From: Herpetosiphonaceae bacterium
Lineage (GTDB): Bacteria > Chloroflexota > Chloroflexia > Chloroflexales > Kallotenuaceae
Length of the DNA stretch: 49,656 nucleotides
Direction of reading: 5' to 3'
Assembly (NCBI GenBank): GCA_036374795.1
Contig: DASUTC010000050.1
Coordinates: forward strand, 1-49,656
A program made the position numbers and the translations under genes. Shown one piece after another: positions 31,774 to 40,848 of the stretch. The notes beneath the pieces were generated by a model. It was not told where the DNA came from. It saw nothing but the letters and a program-made list of their open reading frames with translations, and ran no database searches. Each line of letters opens with the position of its first letter. Within the stretch, counting starts at the first letter, position 1.

Positions 31774-32253
31774 ATGAGTCGTCGTCATAGACTGCCGAAC
31801 GCAGGGCAGAGCCTTGTCGAGTTTGCGTTGGTCGCGCCGCTGCTGCTGGCCTTGATGTTCGTGCTGGTTGAGCTGGGCATCATCTTCAGCATCTACATTG
31901 GCCTGACCAACAGCGCGCGCGAGGCGGCTCGCGTGGGAGCGGCCTATCAATACCAGATGACGAATCCGACGAGCACTCCCGCGACGGCGACGGTCGACGG
32001 TGCGCGCGCCGGGGCGATGAACGCGGCGATCATGGCGACGCTCAACCCGATCCTGGACGTGACCGTCGTCGGCCAGCTTAGCCCCAGCTATGTGTACGAG
32101 CCCGCGACGCCGACGAACAATAACTACCGCTACGGCGATAAAGTGATCGTCACGCTGTCGTACACGCACAACCTGTTCTTCAACCTGTTTGGCTTCCCCA
32201 GCATTGCGATCCAGTCGAGCAGCGAGATGCGGTTGGAGCCGGGAGGTCTATGA
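31774..32253 (+). CDS. tadE: TadE-family pseudopilin-like protein (first)
   Basis: A 159-residue protein. The basic start MSRRHRLPNAGQSLVEFALV carries the TadE signature (GQSLVEFA) leading into one membrane helix (about 12-35), followed by an outside domain starting SIYIGLTNSAREAARVGA. TadE proteins are minor pilins or pseudopilins of the Tad (type IVc) system, cut before the helix by a prepilin peptidase. The ATG at 31774 has only a weak ribosome site (TAGG). Its TGA overlaps the next gene start, showing coupling. This is the first gene of the nine-gene tad locus. Confidence 0.88.
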   Translation: MSRRHRLPNAGQSLVEFALVAPLLLALMFVLVELGIIFSIYIGLTNSAREAARVGAAYQYQMTNPTSTPATATVDGARAGAMNAAIMATLNPILDVTVVGQLSPSYVYEPATPTNNNYRYGDKVIVTLSYTHNLFFNLFGFPSIAIQSSSEMRLEPGGL

Positions 32254-32810
32254 TGCGCTTCCGTTTCAAAGCTGCGCGCGGCCAGTCGCTGGTCGAGCTT
32301 GCCCTGACTCTCCCGCTGCTGATTCTGCTGCTGTATGGCCTGGCCGAGTTCGGCTTTCTGCTGTATGCGCATGTGCAGGTGACAAACGCGGCCCGCGAGG
32401 GCGCGCGGGCTGGCTCGCTCTATCTTGGCAGCCGGTTTCACTACACCGCTGCGAATGGCGGCGACGATTGCTGGGATCTTCAGGAATGGGTCGAGAATGC
32501 GCTGGTGCAGCGTAACCGCAACAACAACGGCTGTCCGCAAGCAACCTTCAACACGGCGGTGCATTCCCTTGGGCTGCTCACCCCGGATCAGTGCCAGAAC
32601 GCGAACGCGGTCAACTGCTGGGTGCTTCAGCCGTTGCAGATCGACGACGTGCCGGTTACAGACACGCCCGCCTGGATCGGCACGCACGTCGGGGACCCGC
32701 TGCGGGTGCAGGTGACGTATCGCTATGAGATGCCGCTCCTGGGCGGCGTGTTCCAGATTAACCCGGTGCTGATCGACAAGACCGTGATCATGCGCGTGCA
32801 GAATAACTAA
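32253..32810 (+). CDS. tadE: TadE-family pseudopilin-like protein (second)
   Basis: A 185-residue protein. RGQSLVELALTLPLLILLLYG is a second TadE-type membrane segment, followed by AHVQVTNAAREGARAG, again the family pattern, and an outside domain with four Cys (including NGCPQA, DQCQNANAVNCW) that may form disulfides. GGGAGG lies 6 bp before the ATG at 32253, which overlaps the stop of the first TadE gene; an ATG at 32250 is also possible but is too near the ribosome site. It probably partners the first TadE protein in the pilus tip or base. Confidence 0.85.
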   Translation: MRFRFKAARGQSLVELALTLPLLILLLYGLAEFGFLLYAHVQVTNAAREGARAGSLYLGSRFHYTAANGGDDCWDLQEWVENALVQRNRNNNGCPQATFNTAVHSLGLLTPDQCQNANAVNCWVLQPLQIDDVPVTDTPAWIGTHVGDPLRVQVTYRYEMPLLGGVFQINPVLIDKTVIMRVQNN

Positions 32811-32823
32811 CATGAGGGCCTGT

Positions 32824-35127
32824 ATGAAGAAGTCTCGCCGTAAACCTCAGGGACAGGCTTTGGTGACAATGGCGATCTTCGCCGTCACCTTGTTCATCTT
32901 CGTCGGCCTGGGCATCGACAGCGGCATGCTCTACGTCGAGCGGCGGCATCTGCAAAATGTTGCCGATGCCGCGTGTCTTGCCGCCACAACCGAGCTCAGC
33001 CTTGGCGGATCGAGCGATGAGGCGCGCGTCGCGGCCAACCAGTACATCATCAGCAACATGGATGAGAACGCGGAGGCCGCGTTCGATCTGCCTGAGACGA
33101 TCGACTTTCTGAGCACGACTGTCGGGAGCGGCGTGAGCCTCACGAGCGGCATCCAGGTCAGCGGCAGCGATGTGCGGGTCGCGGTGACGTTTCCGGCGTT
33201 TACCTACTTCATGCGGCTGGCAGGCATCGAAACCTACAACGTCATGGCCCGCGCGCGCTGCGACGCGACCAGCGGCGGCGGCATCTGGCCCGTGGCGGTT
33301 GTGCGCTTCCCCGGCTACGACGAGGACAACGAGCGGGTCGGCGTGGCGAATACGGGCATCACGCTGCCGCAGACCTACGGCAACGGCCCCAAGGCAAAAT
33401 ACTTGAAGGTGCGCGATATTTTGCAGGCGGGCGACGGCGTGCTCAACCAAGACGGCATCATCGGCGGCTCAGGCTGTAGCGTTCACCGCAACTGGTTCGA
33501 CTGGCCGACGCTGGGCGATCCCGCCTCCAAGACGGGCTCGTACCATCAGCCGTGCGAGGCCGCGAGCGTCGCCAATCCGGGCTACGAGATCGAGATGGCC
33601 GGCCTGAACGCCAACCCGAACGTCGGGAATACCTCCTACAGCGGCCCGCTGCTGCTCGACGCGCGCCAGATCTCGTTCCCCAATCGTCTGTTCTACAACG
33701 GCCAGTCGGCAGCGACCTCGACCAACACCTGGAAAGAGACGATCATCAAGTACATCCTGACGCAGTATCCCGGCCCCGATGTGATCCCAGGCCAGCAGCT
33801 CGGCGTGGTCAACGGAATCAACACCGGCAACATTCTGGACGCGATCGACGACCGCTACAACGGCGGCGAGATCGTCACCACGCTGGTCTATAACGGCCAG
33901 TTGTATCAGGACCCCGATTTTCTGGTATCGGTTGTCTGCAAGCCGGGCAGCTTCCGCTGCAACGAGGCACCGTACTCGAACCAGTTCGTCTACCGCAACG
34001 CGCCGCCGACAGATCCGGCAGATCTGTTCAATGCCACCTGCACCAGCTATAACGGCAAGGAGTATTTCATCGCCGACGGCAACGACCTCGCGTTTTTGTT
34101 GTCCAATCCGAAGCCGGTGCCAGCGGAGTATCTTGTGACGCTCAAGCCCTCATCGGCGCAGACCGCCGCCGCGACGACGGTGCGGCTGACGGCGCGGCTT
34201 TCGGGCGAGAACATCGGCTCCGAGAATGGCACGGGCGCTCCTGAGGATTTCGCGCACATGAAGGTGCGCTGGGAGTGGACCGATGCTGCGGGCGGTACGC
34301 ACGCCGTGCCCTCGGCGAACGGCTGGCAGGACGGCATGACGCCGGTGGAGGTCGATATGCCGGTGGCTGGCACGACCGTGACGCTGAAAGTGATCCAGAG
34401 CGACAAAGAGACGATTGATTGCTTCACGGCGCTCGATCCGTTCAAGCAAAATCCGATCCCGATGATCGTGCCGAAGCGTGTGGCCGGAGCGCATACGATC
34501 CAGGTCATTGGGCGCTCCGTGGGCGGCGCGGCGACCTCGCGCGAGCATAGCGACTATGGCGTGCTGGGCATGCGCAGGTATCAGGCCAGCCCCTACTTCG
34601 ACACCAACGACTTCTACTTCTCGTTCATCGGCGATCCGAGCGGCCTGGTCAAGAACGTCAACCCGCAGACCACGATCGAGCCGAAGTTGCAACTGGTAAA
34701 CGCGAATAGCGGGAATCCCATGAGCTGGAACGTGATCTCCGGGTCGAGCCTGACGTACTACCAGAATGACGCGCGCCTCAGCGGCGCTCCCGCCGGGATC
34801 TCGGCGCAGCGCGACCACAGCGGCCAGAGCCCGACGCTCAGGATTCAGGTTAATCCTGCAACAGTGCAGCCTGGCGAGTATGACATCGATTATCAGGTGA
34901 CGGCGGGAAGCACGCACTCGACCCGCTTCCACCTGCGCGTGGAAGAAGATCTCAACGCCAGCATCGACTCGTGGGTCGTCGCGCTGTGCTATGCGAACTT
35001 CCGGATCACCACGAATCTGAACCAGCAGAGTACACCGAATGTGATCAAGGGCCGGGCGGTTTCCGGCTGCCTCGATCCGAACCAGATCACTAGCGGCCTC
35101 ACGTCGCGTCTCGTTCAGTGGAACTAA
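32824..35127 (+). CDS. Large TadG-like protein
   Basis: A 767-residue protein. RKPQGQALVTMAIFAVTLFI is the TadG-type N-terminal membrane segment (about 8-35), followed by IDSGMLYVERRHLQNVADAACLAATTEL, the usual TadG start of an outside domain. The rest (about 60-767) is a large extracellular region rich in Asn, Gly, Ser and Thr with several Cys, and beta-rich domains toward the end (for example QVNPATVQPGEYDIDYQVTAGS, as in Ig-like folds). It is much longer than ordinary TadG. ATG at 32824 with GAGGG upstream; ATG 32812 is an alternative. Possibly an adhesin or pilus-tip protein. Confidence 0.75.
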   Translation: MKKSRRKPQGQALVTMAIFAVTLFIFVGLGIDSGMLYVERRHLQNVADAACLAATTELSLGGSSDEARVAANQYIISNMDENAEAAFDLPETIDFLSTTVGSGVSLTSGIQVSGSDVRVAVTFPAFTYFMRLAGIETYNVMARARCDATSGGGIWPVAVVRFPGYDEDNERVGVANTGITLPQTYGNGPKAKYLKVRDILQAGDGVLNQDGIIGGSGCSVHRNWFDWPTLGDPASKTGSYHQPCEAASVANPGYEIEMAGLNANPNVGNTSYSGPLLLDARQISFPNRLFYNGQSAATSTNTWKETIIKYILTQYPGPDVIPGQQLGVVNGINTGNILDAIDDRYNGGEIVTTLVYNGQLYQDPDFLVSVVCKPGSFRCNEAPYSNQFVYRNAPPTDPADLFNATCTSYNGKEYFIADGNDLAFLLSNPKPVPAEYLVTLKPSSAQTAAATTVRLTARLSGENIGSENGTGAPEDFAHMKVRWEWTDAAGGTHAVPSANGWQDGMTPVEVDMPVAGTTVTLKVIQSDKETIDCFTALDPFKQNPIPMIVPKRVAGAHTIQVIGRSVGGAATSREHSDYGVLGMRRYQASPYFDTNDFYFSFIGDPSGLVKNVNPQTTIEPKLQLVNANSGNPMSWNVISGSSLTYYQNDARLSGAPAGISAQRDHSGQSPTLRIQVNPATVQPGEYDIDYQVTAGSTHSTRFHLRVEEDLNASIDSWVVALCYANFRITTNLNQQSTPNVIKGRAVSGCLDPNQITSGLTSRLVQWN

Positions 35128-35201
35128 GCGATGTCGCCGCCAGAGCCGATTGTTCGTTATCTGTTATGACCGTTCGTTGATAGCCGAGAGGGAGTACGCT
35201 C

Positions 35202-35993
35202 ATGCCCCGTCGTCGTGGTTGGATCTTGATACTACTGGGCCTCGTGTTGGCCCTGGGAACAGGCGGTATGGTCTATAGCCTGCTGCGGCAGGCGGTGCCG
35301 GTTGAATCAGCCAGTACCGTGCTCCCGCCCACGCCTGTGCCGACCAAGCCCGTGCCGGTGGCTGGCCGAGCGCTCAGCGCTGGCACGGCGATCTCCGACA
35401 CCGATATTCTGCTGCAACAATACCCTGAGGAGCTGGTGCCGGTGGGCGTGCTGACCGATACGGCGGAGATCGAGGGGCAACTGCTGGCCGAGCCGCTGCA
35501 AGAGGGCGAGTTCTTCCGCGCCTCGCAGATGATCGGCAGCGCGACCGGCGAGCTAAGCAACCAAATTGCCGAGGAAAAGGTTGTCGTGGCCTTCCCCGTG
35601 GGCGATCTGCTCAGCCAGAGCAAGGTGATCCACGAGGACGATCATGTCGATCTGCTGCTGACGATCGAGATTCAGGAAGAGAGCGCAACCGAAACCCGCC
35701 AGGGCAAGGCGACGAACATCACGCTTCAGAACGTGCGGGTCTTCCGCATCGTGCGCGACGAAGCGACCGAGGAAAATCCCGATCCGGAGATCAAGTCGAT
35801 CTTGTTCGAGATGTCGCCGCAGGACGCCGTGATCGCCAAGTTCGTGAAGGACGCCGGCGGCACGATGGACCTGGCGCTGCGCTCGCCGCTCGATACCGAC
35901 ACGTTCAACACGCAGATGATCAACCAAGATTACCTGTTCGATAACTATAACTTCCGCGCCCCGCGCTCAAGCTCGCGGCCCAAGCAGCAATAG
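35202..35993 (+). CDS. cpaB: CpaB/RcpC-type Flp pilus assembly protein
   Basis: A 263-residue protein. One membrane helix (about 7-27, ILILLGLVLALGTGGMVYSLL), a Pro/Val-rich linker, and a SAF domain from about 52 (VPVAGRALSAGTAISDTDIL) with LLAEPLQEGEFFRASQM. The C-terminal CpaB domain has NQIAEEKVVVAFPVGDL and KVIHEDDHVDLLLTI. In double-membrane bacteria CpaB works with the secretin; here, without one, it probably acts at the wall. GGGAG about 8 bp before the ATG. Third functional group of the tad operon. Confidence 0.85.
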   Translation: MPRRRGWILILLGLVLALGTGGMVYSLLRQAVPVESASTVLPPTPVPTKPVPVAGRALSAGTAISDTDILLQQYPEELVPVGVLTDTAEIEGQLLAEPLQEGEFFRASQMIGSATGELSNQIAEEKVVVAFPVGDLLSQSKVIHEDDHVDLLLTIEIQEESATETRQGKATNITLQNVRVFRIVRDEATEENPDPEIKSILFEMSPQDAVIAKFVKDAGGTMDLALRSPLDTDTFNTQMINQDYLFDNYNFRAPRSSSRPKQQ

Positions 35994-36017
35994 TCAAGGG
36001 TTGGTGCCAGGAGAAGT

Positions 36018-37304
36018 ATGATGGCTCAGAATCAAGCGACGGTTATTCGGATTGTGATTATTGCGCCGGTCGATGGGCTAAACCAGGAGTGGATCGAGAC
36101 GCTTCAGTCCGATCCGAGCGTACATGTCCAGGCGCGCATCGGCGTGCTGCAACGCGGCGTCGAGACGGTCCAGCATCTTCAGCCGAACGTGCTGCTGATC
36201 GATCGCTCGATCGAAGAGATCGAAGAGACGATCCAGGCGGTCTATGCCGCAGCGCCCGAAACGCTGTGTATCGCCGTGCTGCCGCAGCAGGATATGGCGG
36301 CGGTGCGGCGGCTCGTCTCTGCAGGCGCGCGCGATATTCTCGCCAAGCCGCTGCATGCCCGCGAGCTGATCGCCAGCATCCGCCAGGTGGTGCAGATGGA
36401 AGACGCCCGCCGCCAGCGCGCGGGCAAGCCCTCGATGCTCGCCCGCTTCGAGCCTCGCACGAGCGGCTCGAAGGTGATCGTGGTGATGGGACCAAAGGGC
36501 GGCGTCGGCTCGACGACCGTGGCGACGAATCTGGCGGTGGCGCTGAGGCATGTCAGCGGGCAGGATGTGGTGCTGGCCGATTTTAGCCTTCAGTTTGGCG
36601 ATGTCGCGGTGCTGCTCAACCTGTGGTCCAAGCATACGCTGCACGACCTGGCGGTGCATTACACGACGCTCGACGATGGCCTGCTGGAGCGCGTGCTGGT
36701 GCCGCACGAGAGCGGGATCAAGGTGCTGCTCGCGCCGAACGAGCCGGAGCTGACCGCCGATATGAGCGGCAAGCACATCGCGGCGGTCGTGGCGGCGCTG
36801 CGGGGCAAGTTCAGCTACGTCGTGATCGATTGCTGGTCGTTTATGGACGAGATCACCGAGACGCTGATGACGACCGCCGATCAGGTGTTGCTGGTGACAA
36901 CGCCCGAAGTTCCGGCCCTGAAAAACACGAAGCAGGCGCTGGAATACTTCACGCGGCACGGCGTGCAGCGCGAGCGCGTGGCGCTGGTGCTCAATCGCTT
37001 TCCCAGCGTCAAAGGCGTGACGCTCAACGATATTCAGCAGCATTTGAAGCATCCGATCCAGGCCAACCTTCCGAGCGACGGGCCAGCGGTGACGTATGCG
37101 GCCAATAAGGGCGTGCCCGTGATCCAGAGCCATCCGCAGAGCTGGGTAGCGCAGAGCTTCCTGAAGCTCGCGGCGTGGGTCGCCGGCGATAAAGTGCAGA
37201 CGATCTCGTACGCTCCGACGACGCCCAAATCCGCCGAGGTCAGGCCGGAGGAGCAGAAGCCGCTGCGCTGGCGCTTTGGGCTGCGCAAGCCGAGTAATTC
37301 TTAA
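36018..37304 (+). CDS. cpaE: CpaE/TadZ-type ATPase with receiver-like N-terminus
   Basis: A 428-residue protein. The N-terminal domain (about 8-130) has a response-regulator-like fold (VLLIDRSIEEIEETI, ARDILAKPLHARELIASIRQVV) with Asp replaced or displaced. A MinD/ParA-type ATPase follows, with deviant Walker A GPKGGVGSTTVATNLAVAL (near 155-173), DVVLADFSLQFGDVAVLLNL, and YVVIDCWSFMDEITETLM. TadZ places the Tad machine in the cell, often at a pole. AGGAG precedes two adjacent ATGs (36018, 36021). Followed by the CpaF gene. Confidence 0.88.
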   Translation: MMAQNQATVIRIVIIAPVDGLNQEWIETLQSDPSVHVQARIGVLQRGVETVQHLQPNVLLIDRSIEEIEETIQAVYAAAPETLCIAVLPQQDMAAVRRLVSAGARDILAKPLHARELIASIRQVVQMEDARRQRAGKPSMLARFEPRTSGSKVIVVMGPKGGVGSTTVATNLAVALRHVSGQDVVLADFSLQFGDVAVLLNLWSKHTLHDLAVHYTTLDDGLLERVLVPHESGIKVLLAPNEPELTADMSGKHIAAVVAALRGKFSYVVIDCWSFMDEITETLMTTADQVLLVTTPEVPALKNTKQALEYFTRHGVQRERVALVLNRFPSVKGVTLNDIQQHLKHPIQANLPSDGPAVTYAANKGVPVIQSHPQSWVAQSFLKLAAWVAGDKVQTISYAPTTPKSAEVRPEEQKPLRWRFGLRKPSNS

Positions 37305-37360
37305 TCCGCAGCTACAGGCTGCTTTGGCTGGCGGTCTGACGCCAGCGCAGGAGCACAGCT

Positions 37361-38749
37361 ATGCCACGTTTTCGCATGAGACAATCCGGCAATGGTCATA
37401 CTCCGGAACTACCAGGCGATGGCACCGCGACGCTGCCGCCGACGCTGAAGCGGGCAATGCCGCACGAGCAGAGCACGATCAGCGAAGAAGAGCGCGCGCT
37501 CGTCGGGCGGGTGCAGGAGCGCCTGCTACGCCAGATCGAGTCGCGCTTCGAGGCCGAGGTCCGCGATGTTGAGCGGTTGCAGCGGCATATCGCCAACGCC
37601 GTGAACGCGGTCCTAGAAGAAGATAACGCTGTGCTGCCGGAGCGCGAGCGCAAGCGGCTGCAACGGATGGTCCAGGCCGAGGTGATCGGGCTGGGGCCGC
37701 TCGAAGAGATGCTGGCCGACGATTCGATCACCGAGATCATGGTCAACGGGCCGAGCGAGGTCTTTATCGAGCGCGACGGCGTGCTGCACGAGTCGCCGAT
37801 CCGCTTCAACGACGATGCTCATGTGCGCCGGGTGATCGACCGGATTGTCGCGCCGCTGGGCCGCCGCGTCAACGAGTCGACGCCGATGGTCGATGCCCGA
37901 TTGCCGGACGGCTCGCGCGTCAACATCGTCATTCCGCCGATCGCGCTGAATGGCCCGACGATCACGATCCGCAAGTTCTCGCAGGTGCCGCTGACCTCCG
38001 CCGATCTGGTGCGCTTTGGCGCGGTTACGGCAGAGGCGATGGAGTTCTTGCGAGCCTGCGTCCACGGGCGCATGAACGTCGTGGTCACGGGCGGCACCGG
38101 CGCGGGCAAGACGACGCTGCTCAACGTGCTCTCCAGCTTCATCCCCGACCAGGAGCGCATCATCACGATCGAGAACGCCGCCGAGCTACAGTTGCAGCAG
38201 CGCCATGTGGTCACGCTCGAATCACGGCCCTCCAACATCGAGGGCAAGGGCGAGGTGACGATCCGCGATCTGGTGGTCAACGCGCTGCGTATGCGGCCCA
38301 ACCGCATCGTCGTCGGCGAGTGCCGCAGCGGCGAGGCGCTCGACATGCTCCAGGCGATGAACACCGGCCACGACGGCTCGATGACGACGATCCACGCCAA
38401 CAACCCGCGCGACGCGCTGCACCGCATCGAGACGATGGTGCTGATGTCGGGCATGGAGCTGCCGGTACGCGCGATCCGCGAGCAGATCTCGTCGGCGATC
38501 AACATCATGGTCCACGTCGATCGCTACATGGACGGCTCGCGCCGGGTCAGCCGCATCTGCGAAGTGACCGGCATGGAAGGCGATACCGTCACCATGTCCG
38601 ATCTATTCGTGTTCCGGCAAGAAGGCGTACGCGATGGCCGTGTGCTGGGCAAGCTGGTGCCGACAGGCATTCGACCGCGTATTCTGGAGCAGCTTCAGCG
38701 CTTCAACATCACCGTTCCGACGAGCACTTTCGGCTTTGTGGGCCGGTAG
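37361..38749 (+). CDS. cpaF: TadA/CpaF secretion ATPase
   Basis: A 462-residue cytoplasmic hexameric ATPase of the type II/IV secretion family that powers pilus assembly and possibly retraction. N-terminal helical region (1-110), then VNGPSEVFIERDGVL, Walker A GGTGAGKTT (about 243-251), IENAAELQLQQRHVVTLESRP, Walker B-like MRPNRIVVGECRSGEALDML, and NTGHDGSMTTIHANNPRDAL. Length is usual. AGGAG 8 bp before the ATG at 37361. A composite repeat (38757-38840) separates it from tadB. Confidence 0.95.
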   Translation: MPRFRMRQSGNGHTPELPGDGTATLPPTLKRAMPHEQSTISEEERALVGRVQERLLRQIESRFEAEVRDVERLQRHIANAVNAVLEEDNAVLPERERKRLQRMVQAEVIGLGPLEEMLADDSITEIMVNGPSEVFIERDGVLHESPIRFNDDAHVRRVIDRIVAPLGRRVNESTPMVDARLPDGSRVNIVIPPIALNGPTITIRKFSQVPLTSADLVRFGAVTAEAMEFLRACVHGRMNVVVTGGTGAGKTTLLNVLSSFIPDQERIITIENAAELQLQQRHVVTLESRPSNIEGKGEVTIRDLVVNALRMRPNRIVVGECRSGEALDMLQAMNTGHDGSMTTIHANNPRDALHRIETMVLMSGMELPVRAIREQISSAINIMVHVDRYMDGSRRVSRICEVTGMEGDTVTMSDLFVFRQEGVRDGRVLGKLVPTGIRPRILEQLQRFNITVPTSTFGFVGR

Positions 38750-38756
38750 CGCGGAA

Positions 38757-38840
38757 AGAACCGAGAGCCGGGCACAGATTCTCACCCCTCTCCTATGCAA
38801 TGGGAGAGGGGCGGCTCACAGGGCCGGGGGCGAGGGCATC
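38757..38840. repeat. Composite intergenic repeat, copy 4, inside the tad operon
   Basis: AAAGAACCGAGAGCCGGG is followed by a hairpin CCCCTCTCC / GGAGAGGGG around TATGCAATG, then GGGCCGGGGGCGAGGGCAT, matching other copies. It lies between cpaF and tadB, which otherwise look co-transcribed. Confidence 0.65.
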
Positions 38841-38893
38841 ACCGCGAAGCTCGGAGAGAGCCATCGACGCGCAATGCTAGGAGACTTTGAATC

Positions 38894-39844
38894 ATGGAGA
38901 TGATGTTGATCGCCGCCGCTGCCTTCACCGGCCTGGCCGTGTTTCTGGCGATCCTGGGCCTCAACAGCTTGATCAACGCAAGCTCGGAGGTTGACGATCG
39001 GCTCGAAGCATACGCGACGATGAGCGCGCCGTTTGGGCTGAGCGCCGATGAACAGAACGGCCTGGGCCAGCGTGTCAGCTCGTATCTTAACGATCGGTCG
39101 TTTGCCGGCAGCATTCGGGCCAGCCTGGCGCGGGCCGATGTCAAGCTGAACGTCGCGGAGTACCTGCTGATCAAGATTACCGCCGTGGCACTGCCGTTTC
39201 TGCTGCTGTGGCTGATCACCGGCTACATGATCAGCGGCATTCTCTTCGCGGTCGTCGGCTTTCTGATCCCCGAATTCTGGCTGCGCATCCGCGAGCGCAG
39301 GCGCATCCGCGAGTTTACGGCTCAGCTTCCCGATACGCTGGCGCTGATCGTCGGCGGTCTGCGGGCTGGATTTAGCCTTCAACAGTCGCTGCTCAACGTG
39401 AGCAAGGAAGCGCCGGAGCCGACCGCGACAGAGTTCATGCGCATGGGCCAGGAGCTCCAGCTTGGCGTTCCGATGCAGGAGGCGCTCGACGGGATGGTCC
39501 GGCGGATCAAGAGCCAGGATCTGGAGATGATCGTGAGCGTGTTCAAGATCCACGCGCGGGTCGGCGGCAACCTGGCGATGGTGCTCGAAAACGTCGGCTC
39601 GACGATCCGAGAGCGGGCGCGGCTGCGACGCGAGGTGCAGGTGATCACCGCGCAGCAGCGCTACGCGAGCTATGTGCTTGGCCTGCTGCCGATCGTGCTG
39701 GGCATGATCCTGATGGCGATCAATCCGGGCTACATGATGGAGATGTTCCGGTGGAATATCTATCTGTGTATTCCGATCGGAGCGTTCCTGATGACGGTCG
39801 CGGGTTTTCTGGTGATTCGGCGGATCGTCGATATTAAGATTTAG
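38894..39844 (+). CDS. tadB: TadB inner-membrane platform protein
   Basis: A 316-residue polytopic protein. An N-terminal helix (about 3-25) precedes a cytoplasmic region, paired helices (about 95-125), a T2SSF/GspF-type domain (about 145-265; LPDTLALIVGGLRAGFSLQQSL and FKIHARVGGNLAMVLENVGSTIRER) and two C-terminal helices (about 260-280, 290-310). It forms the membrane platform with TadC and is driven by CpaF. AGGAG lies 11 bp before the ATG, a slightly long spacing. tadC follows 36 bp downstream. Confidence 0.92.
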   Translation: MEMMLIAAAAFTGLAVFLAILGLNSLINASSEVDDRLEAYATMSAPFGLSADEQNGLGQRVSSYLNDRSFAGSIRASLARADVKLNVAEYLLIKITAVALPFLLLWLITGYMISGILFAVVGFLIPEFWLRIRERRRIREFTAQLPDTLALIVGGLRAGFSLQQSLLNVSKEAPEPTATEFMRMGQELQLGVPMQEALDGMVRRIKSQDLEMIVSVFKIHARVGGNLAMVLENVGSTIRERARLRREVQVITAQQRYASYVLGLLPIVLGMILMAINPGYMMEMFRWNIYLCIPIGAFLMTVAGFLVIRRIVDIKI

Positions 39845-39880
39845 CGCCGAAGATGGCTCTTTTGAAGTAGGAATAGATCC

Positions 39881-40813
39881 ATGATGCTTCCTGTCATCGC
39901 CTCAATCCTGGTTTCGATCAGCATCTTGATTGTCTTCGTCGGGCTGGCGGCGCTGCGTCCCAAGGGCGAGCTGCAAGAGCGGATGGAGCTGTACAGCGGC
40001 AGCGCTCCGGCGTCGATCGAGCAGCACGAGCTGCAACAGCCGTTCTCGCAGCGCGTGCTCAAGCCGGTGGCGCTCCGTGGCATGCGGATCTTTAGCTGGC
40101 TGCTGCCCAACAAACGGCTTGCCACGCTCCACGACCGGCTGCAAATGGCGGGTAGTCCGGGCGGCCTGACCACGTCGGATTTTGTCGGGCTGAAGGGCTG
40201 GACGACGATGATCATGGCCGGGATGTTCGTCGCCTACCTCTATCTCACCGGGGGAAAAGTCTCGTTTCTCTCGATGCTGCTCGGCGTGGTCTTTGTGGGC
40301 ATTGGGTTCTTGCTGCCGGATATCTGGCTGTCGCGCAAGATCAGCAGCCGCAAGCTGGAGATTACCAATGCGCTGCCCGACGCGCTGGATATGCTGACGA
40401 TCTCGGTCGAGGCCGGGCTCAGCTTCGAGCAAGGAGTCAGCGAGATCGTATCCCGCTGGGATCATGCCCTCTCGAAGGAGCTGCGGCGGGTGCTGTACGA
40501 GGTCGGCGTGGGCAAGTCGCGGCGTGAGGCGCTTGAGCGGCTGAGCACGCGCACCGCCGTTCCCGATGTGCTCTCGTTTGTCACTGCGGTCAATCACGCC
40601 GAGGAGCTGGGCACGAGCCTGGCGCGGGTGCTCAATGTCCAGGCGCAAGAGCTGCGCATTCGGCGGCGGCAGCGCGCGCAAGAAGCGGCGAACAAGGTAC
40701 CGATCAAGATTTTGTTTCCAATGGTCTTTCTGATCTTCCCGGCGATGTTCGCGGTGATCCTTGGCCCCGGTATTCCACGGCTGGTTCGGGCGCTCAGTGC
40801 GATTATTCGGTAA
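39881..40813 (+). CDS. tadC: TadC inner-membrane platform protein
   Basis: A 310-residue polytopic GspF-family protein. Helices are at about 4-25, 108-125 and 130-150, a T2SSF domain at about 165-270 (LPDALDMLTISVEAGLSFEQGV, VNHAEELGTSLARVLNVQAQELRIRRRQ) and a final helix (about 280-302). Second platform subunit beside TadB. AGGA about 9 bp before the ATG at 39881. The vWA gene follows 35 bp later. Confidence 0.92.
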   Translation: MMLPVIASILVSISILIVFVGLAALRPKGELQERMELYSGSAPASIEQHELQQPFSQRVLKPVALRGMRIFSWLLPNKRLATLHDRLQMAGSPGGLTTSDFVGLKGWTTMIMAGMFVAYLYLTGGKVSFLSMLLGVVFVGIGFLLPDIWLSRKISSRKLEITNALPDALDMLTISVEAGLSFEQGVSEIVSRWDHALSKELRRVLYEVGVGKSRREALERLSTRTAVPDVLSFVTAVNHAEELGTSLARVLNVQAQELRIRRRQRAQEAANKVPIKILFPMVFLIFPAMFAVILGPGIPRLVRALSAIIR

Positions 40814-40848
40814 GATTCGGTATTCGTTAAGGGATCACGGAGCGCCTC